Assembly (NCBI GenBank): GCA_910577805.1
Contig: CAJTOE010000100.1
Span: 1 to 9,179 of the forward strand
Direction of reading: 5' to 3'
Origin: an uncultured Oscillospiraceae bacterium
Lineage (GTDB): Bacteria > Bacillota > Clostridia > Oscillospirales > Oscillospiraceae
Length of the DNA stretch: 9,179 nucleotides
Position numbers and translations under genes: made by a program. Below are positions 6,805-9,179 of this stretch, piece by piece (the stretch's first letter is position 1; each line of letters begins with the position of its first letter). The notes beneath the pieces are model-generated. The model was given only the letters and a program-made list of their open reading frames with translations, did not search any database and had not been told where the DNA came from.

Positions 6805-7184
6805 CCCGGTCCGGTCCCTTTCTCCAGCAGGCGCTTCAGTTCCTCGTACTCCTCCTCCGCCAGCAGGTCGCCCATAATCAGGTTGGACACCAGCCCCGCC
6901 GCACTCCCCTCATAGATTTTGTCCAGGAAGCACTGGGTCTGGGCCGTCTGGTACTCCGCCTCGGAAATCAGGACGGTGTATTCGTTCCGCCGGCCGGTTT
7001 TTTTTGCGTGCAAAAAGCCCTTTTTCATCAGACGCGACAGCAGTACGATCAATGTGTTTTTTTGACACGGTCTGCCTCTTGCGGCCAGCCCCTCCAGGAT
7101 GTATGGGAACAGCGTCACCTCCTCCGGGTTTCCCCAAACGATTTTCATGATTTCAAGCTCTGCGTCGGATAGCTGTGGTACCAT
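6801..7184 (-). CDS. BlaI/MecI/CopY-family transcriptional repressor, 127 aa
   Basis: Dimeric winged-helix repressor that should block its own operon until cleaved by, or after signalling from, the M56 protease. The N-terminal DNA-binding domain (about 5-75) has the family's LSDAELEIMKIVW opening, a recognition-helix region (NTLIVLLSRLMKKGFL, about 43-58) and the wing GRRNEYTVLISEAEY. The C-terminal half (80-122) is a helical dimer domain ending in EEYEELKRLL. Residue 101 is Asn within VSNLIMG; in staphylococcal BlaI and MecI cleavage falls between N101 and F102, so N101-L102 is a candidate cleavage site here. The ATG at 7184 has AAGGAGGG 7 bases upstream and the gene has a near-ideal promoter. 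Its stop overlaps the protease start by 4 bases. No beta-lactamase or penicillin-binding protein gene is near, so a role in beta-lactam resistance should not be assumed. Confidence 0.93.
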   Translation of the reverse strand: MVPQLSDAELEIMKIVWGNPEEVTLFPYILEGLAARGRPCQKNTLIVLLSRLMKKGFLHAKKTGRRNEYTVLISEAEYQTAQTQCFLDKIYEGSAAGLVSNLIMGDLLAEEEYEELKRLLEKGTGPG

Positions 7185-7218
7185 GCTGTGTCCCTCCTTG
7201 ATGTATTACGCGTTGTTG

Positions 7219-7229
7219 ACTGTTTCAGT
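7219..7229. promoter_or_regulatory. Candidate repressor operator ACTG-N3-CAGT
   Basis: An 11-base dyad ACTG-TTT-CAGT overlaps the -10 box and expected start of the repressor/protease promoter. It extends imperfectly to TGTT on one side and AACA on the other (roughly 7214-7235). It is not the classic BlaI TACA/TGTA palindrome, but it is where an autoregulating repressor should bind. Confidence 0.4.
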
Positions 7230-7255
7230 ATAACATTGCGTTGCATATTTGTCAA
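7227..7255 (-). promoter_or_regulatory. Promoter of the BlaI-like repressor/M56 protease operon
   Basis: On the minus strand TTGACA (7250-7255) and TATACT (7227-7232) are 17 bases apart, close to the sigma-70 consensus. A start near 7220 gives a leader of about 35 bases before the repressor ATG. Such a strong core promoter fits one that is held off by a repressor. Confidence 0.8.
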
Positions 7256-7295
7256 GTGTGAGTTTTCGGATGATTTCAATTCGTAAAGTAGACGT

Positions 7296-7499
7296 GGGTT
7301 TCACCCTCATCCGTCACCGCCTGCGGCGGCGCCACCTTCCCCCGTCAAGGGGGAAGGCTTATCGGTGCGACGATCGAGACTACTGTGCAGTTCAGTAAGT
7401 GCCATTGTTCGAGCCTTCCCCCTGACAGGGGGGGAGATGGCCGCAGGCCAGAGGGGGTAGGGAGGCTGGCCGCAGGCCAGACGGATGAGGGTGAAATCC
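7296..7499. mobile_element. MITE-like palindromic intergenic repeat (about 204 bases)
   Basis: Terminal inverted repeats TTTCACCCTCATCCGTC (7299-7315) and GACGGATGAGGGTGAAA (7480-7496) match perfectly over 17 bases and extend 3 more with one G-T wobble. Inside are a local hairpin CCTTCCCCC-gtcaa-GGGGGAAGG (7335-7357), a second CCTTCCCCC on the other side (about 7404-7412), and TGGCCGCAGGCCAGA twice as a direct repeat (7438-7452, 7467-7481), each copy containing GGCC-GCA-GGCC. There is no transposase and no believable coding sequence, so it would be a non-autonomous element moved by another enzyme or a folded RNA/DNA element. I could not see a clear target duplication. From memory, similar CCTTCCCCC repeats occur between genes in many Oscillospiraceae; copy number here cannot be judged. 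The flanks, 7256-7295 and 7500-7551, hold nothing recognised. Confidence 0.7.
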
Positions 7500-7551
7500 C
7501 CATAAACCGCACTTCTTCCCAAATCTAAACACAATCTGAATCAAATGCTGG

Positions 7552-7580
7552 TTGACTTTTCTCCGCAATGGCGCTATGAT
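7552..7580 (+). promoter_or_regulatory. Promoter of the cation/proton antiporter gene
   Basis: TTGACT at 7552-7557 and TATGAT at 7575-7580 with a 17-base spacer. The expected start near 7587 gives a leader of about 36 bases, most of which is the GGAGAGAA tandem repeat before the ATG at 7623. Confidence 0.75.
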
Positions 7581-7591
7581 TTCCAATGTTC

Positions 7592-7615
7592 GGAGAGAAG
7601 GAGAGAAGGAGAGAA
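7592..7615 (+). repeat. Three tandem copies of GGAGAGAA forming the ribosome-binding region
   Basis: The 8-mer GGAGAGAA occurs three times without a break (7592-7599, 7600-7607, 7608-7615), each copy carrying a Shine-Dalgarno-like GGAG. The last GGAG ends 11 bases before the ATG at 7623, a little long; the others are far too distant to serve directly. Gain or loss of a unit would change the leader by 8 bases without altering the protein. Confidence 0.85.
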
Positions 7616-7622
7616 GTATAGT

Positions 7623-8822
7623 ATGGAAAGCTTTGTGATGTTCCGGGACCTGGCTATCATCCTGGTTGCCGGTAAATACCTGGGCCTGCTGGCCCGAAAG
7701 CTGAACGCCCCCCAAGTGGCGGGCGAGATTTTGGCTGGACTCCTGGTGGGGCCCTGCCTGCTGAACCTGGTCCAGCCCTCGGACTTCCTGGCCCAGATGG
7801 CGGAGCTGGGCGTGGTGCTGCTGATGTTCGGCGCGGGACTGGATTCCAACATTGACGAGATCATCAAAAGCGGCCCGGTGGCCCTGATGGTCGCTCTGTG
7901 CGGTGTGGTCGTCCCCTTGCTGGCGGGAACGGGGCTGTACGCCGTCTACTACGGCATCGACGGCGTAGGCAGTGATTCCTTTATGCGGGCGCTGTTTCTG
8001 GGCTGTGTGCTGACAGCCACCTCCGTCACCATCACGGTCCAGGCCCTGCGGGAGCTGGGCCACTTGAAGGGGAAAGTCGGCACGACGATTTTGTCCGCTG
8101 CCATCATTGACGACGTGCTGGGTATCGTGGTCCTGACGGTCATCACCGGCTTCAAGGACCCCTCCACCTCCATCACGGACGTGATTCTGGACACGGTGCT
8201 GTTTTTCGTCTTTGCTCTGACCGTGGGCTTTTTGGTGTTCCAGCTCTTTGAGCGCATGGACCTGCGCCACCCCCACACCCGCCGCCTGCCCATTCTGGGG
8301 CTGGCCTTCTGCCTCATGATGGCCTATATCGCCGAAGCGCTCTTTGGCGTGGCCGACATCACCGGCGCGTATATGGCCGGTCTGGTGCTGTCCAAGCTCA
8401 AGGATTCCAGCTACATCGAACGGCGGCTGGATATCAGCTCCTACACGATTTTTGGGCCGGTGTTTTTCGCCTCCGTGGGCCTGAGCACCGACGTGAGCGC
8501 CTTTAACGCCTCCATCCTGGTATTTTCGTTGGTGTTCCTGGTGGTGGGCCTGCTGTCAAAGATCATCGGCTGCGGCGGCACCGCCCTGCTGTGCCGCTTC
8601 ACCCCTGGGGACTCCCTGAAGGTGGGCGTGGGCATGATGAACCGCGGTGAGGTCGCCTTGATCGTGGCCCAGAAGGGCCTGGCAGTAGGGCTGATGAACG
8701 CGGCGTTTTTCCCGGCTGTGATTATGCTGATTTTGGCCTCCGCGATTCTGACTCCGGTGATTTTGCAGGTGCTGTACAAGCTCCAGCCGGAGGAGCATCC
8801 GGACGGCTTGATGGGAAAATAA
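7623..8822 (+). CDS. CPA2-family cation/proton antiporter (NapA/Kef-like membrane domain), 399 aa
   Basis: Inner-membrane exchanger of the monovalent cation:proton antiporter-2 family, expected to swap Na+ or K+ for H+. Hydrophobic segments fill residues 5-385, consistent with about 11-12 helices. Visible landmarks are PQVAGEILAGLLVGP (30-44), the unwound-helix motif TATSVT (131-136), the ion-binding pair D163-D164 in IIDDVLG, K313 in LSKIIG, and MNRGEVALI (339-347). The adjacent Asp pair resembles NapA-type electrogenic Na+/H+ antiporters. The protein ends soon after the last helix with no RCK/TrkA-N domain, unlike the much longer KefB/KefC. The frame is open upstream to 7545, but the ATG at 7623 is preferred: it follows the promoter and SD repeats, and the family homology begins there. 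Single gene, divergent from the repressor. Ion choice is inferred only. Confidence 0.92.
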   Translation: MESFVMFRDLAIILVAGKYLGLLARKLNAPQVAGEILAGLLVGPCLLNLVQPSDFLAQMAELGVVLLMFGAGLDSNIDEIIKSGPVALMVALCGVVVPLLAGTGLYAVYYGIDGVGSDSFMRALFLGCVLTATSVTITVQALRELGHLKGKVGTTILSAAIIDDVLGIVVLTVITGFKDPSTSITDVILDTVLFFVFALTVGFLVFQLFERMDLRHPHTRRLPILGLAFCLMMAYIAEALFGVADITGAYMAGLVLSKLKDSSYIERRLDISSYTIFGPVFFASVGLSTDVSAFNASILVFSLVFLVVGLLSKIIGCGGTALLCRFTPGDSLKVGVGMMNRGEVALIVAQKGLAVGLMNAAFFPAVIMLILASAILTPVILQVLYKLQPEEHPDGLMGK

Positions 8823-8852
8823 AATTTTTTTGGAAAACGATGCAATTTCCTC

Positions 8853-8881
8853 TTGCTTTTTCGGCGAAGCTGTGCTATAGT
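8853..8881 (+). promoter_or_regulatory. Putative promoter of tRNA-Arg
   Basis: TTGCTT (8853-8858) and TATAGT (8876-8881) are separated by 17 bases. A start near 8888 would give a precursor leader of about 24 bases before the mature tRNA 5' end at 8912. No clear terminator lies between the antiporter stop (8822) and this promoter, so some read-through from the antiporter is possible. Confidence 0.6.
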
Positions 8882-8887
8882 AAGTGA

Positions 8888-8903
8888 GGTCCTGAGAGGG
8901 ACC
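8888..8903 (+). other. Hairpin in the tRNA precursor leader
   Basis: GGTCC (8888-8892) and GGACC (8899-8903) form a 5-base stem with loop TGAGAG, followed by seven A residues and then the tRNA. As an A-run rather than a T-run follows, it is not a terminator on the plus strand. It starts at the expected transcription start, so it may cap the precursor 5' end and affect RNase processing. Confidence 0.4.
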
Positions 8904-8911
8904 AAAAAAAT

Positions 8912-8988
8912 GCGGCTGTAGCTCAGCTGGATAGAGTGACTGGCTACGAACCAGTAGGTCGGGGGTTCGAATCCCTTCAGCCGTACCA
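8912..8988 (+). tRNA. tRNA-Arg (anticodon ACG), CCA encoded
   Basis: A 77-base cloverleaf can be folded completely: acceptor GCGGCTG/CAGCCGT, D stem GCTC/GAGT with a 9-base loop, anticodon stem ACTGG/CCAGT around loop CTACGAA, 5-base variable region AGGTC, T stem GGGGG/CCCTT around TTCGAAT, discriminator A and encoded CCA. The anticodon ACG is at 8946-8948; A34 is normally edited to inosine by TadA to read CGU, CGC and CGA. Four G-U pairs are present (1-72, 10-25, 49-65, 50-64), more than usual, but all invariant loop bases are intact, so I regard it as functional. Confidence 0.95.
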
Positions 8989-9044
8989 GAAAAAGAGGTC
9001 AAAAAAGATTTTTGGTGAAAAAACCGAGAGATTTCAAGACCTCA

Positions 9045-9092
9045 GAGGCCCTTGGATAACGAAAATCCAAGGGCCTCAAAATTTAGATTTTT
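9045..9092 (+). terminator. Putative terminator downstream of tRNA-Arg
   Basis: A perfect 13-base stem, GAGGCCCTTGGAT (9045-9057) with ATCCAAGGGCCTC (9065-9077) and loop AACGAAA, is followed by AAAATTTAGATTTTT. The T-tract is interrupted, so the hairpin is sure but efficiency is less so. An additional complementary pair, GAGGTC (8995-9000) and GACCTC (9038-9043), could bring the trailer together ahead of it. Confidence 0.65.
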
Positions 9093-9113
9093 CCCCACCT
9101 CCTATTCACTCAG

Positions 9114-9171
9114 GCAGGACTTAAACCTGCGGCACAACAGTTTCAAATAGGGCGCTACGATTTTGAGCGCC
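9114..9171. other. Two small hairpins at the right edge, no gene recognised
   Basis: GCAGG-ACTTAAA-CCTGC (9114-9130) and GGCGCT-ACGATTTTG-AGCGCC (9151-9171) are perfect 5- and 6-base stems. On the minus strand the first reads GCAGG-TTTAAGT-CCTGC, which resembles a tRNA T arm, but no full cloverleaf can be built from the bases available. I see no coding start here. Confidence 0.3.
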
Positions 9172-9179
9172 TGTATTGA

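Noticed and set aside
7296..7499. CRISPR array
   Set aside because: The repeats are inverted and nested, not evenly spaced direct repeats with spacers, and there are no cas genes.
7307..7534. 75-codon open frame on the minus strand inside the palindromic repeat
   Set aside because: Its sequence is made of the inverted repeat itself. Such repeat-derived frames are commonly mis-annotated; no independent sign of coding.
7392..8276. 294-codon open frame on the minus strand opposite the antiporter
   Set aside because: It is rich in His/Gln, a pattern typical of antisense frames of membrane proteins, and runs into the palindromic repeat.
8556..9002. Minus-strand frame containing GIRTPDLLVRSQ
   Set aside because: This peptide is what results from translating the opposite strand of a tRNA gene. 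It is a known annotation artefact.

Overview
This is a GC-rich, gene-dense window. I infer a Gram-positive anaerobe of the class Clostridia, probably the Oscillospiraceae (Flavonifractor/Lawsonibacter-like group). The grounds are strong AGGAGG-type ribosome sites, sigma-70-type promoters with 17-base spacers, a BlaI plus M56 peptidase pair, a BcrAB/LanFEG-type ABC operon, and a palindromic intergenic repeat whose CCTTCCCCC/GGGGGAAGG core I associate with that family. No species can be named from sequence alone.

Layout. (1) Positions 1-2865, minus strand: an OmpR-type response regulator, then an ABC ATPase and two related ABC-2 permeases; the second permease runs off the left edge. This looks like a peptide-antibiotic resistance/immunity module. 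The ATPase has its own putative promoter, preceded by two identical 12-base direct repeats that may be the regulator's binding sites. No sensor kinase is in the window. (2) 2866-2972: a compact divergent promoter region. (3) 2973-4265, plus strand: a complete O-acetylhomoserine sulfhydrylase (MetY family), ending at a strong hairpin terminator. (4) 4369-7184, minus strand: a BlaI/MecI-type repressor overlapping by 4 bases an 811-residue M56 membrane metallopeptidase. The peptidase's extracellular part is not a penicillin-binding domain but a GLUG-like, helical and beta-rich multi-part module, so it probably senses something other than a beta-lactam. (5) 7256-7551: intergenic, mostly a ~204-base MITE-like palindromic repeat. 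(6) 7623-8822, plus strand: a CPA2-family cation/proton antiporter with a strong promoter and three tandem copies of an SD-containing 8-mer. (7) 8853-9092: tRNA-Arg(ACG) with its own promoter and a terminator. (8) 9093-9179: no gene seen, only two small hairpins.

The theme is envelope sensing and homeostasis: one regulator-plus-ABC module, one protease-plus-repressor sensing module, and an ion antiporter, interleaved with one sulfur-assimilation enzyme and a tRNA. The observations most worth a second look are the non-penicillin sensor of the M56 protein, the paired repeats before the ABC operon, the tandem SD repeat before the antiporter, and the palindromic repeat between divergent genes. 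I did not find a clearly new multi-gene system.
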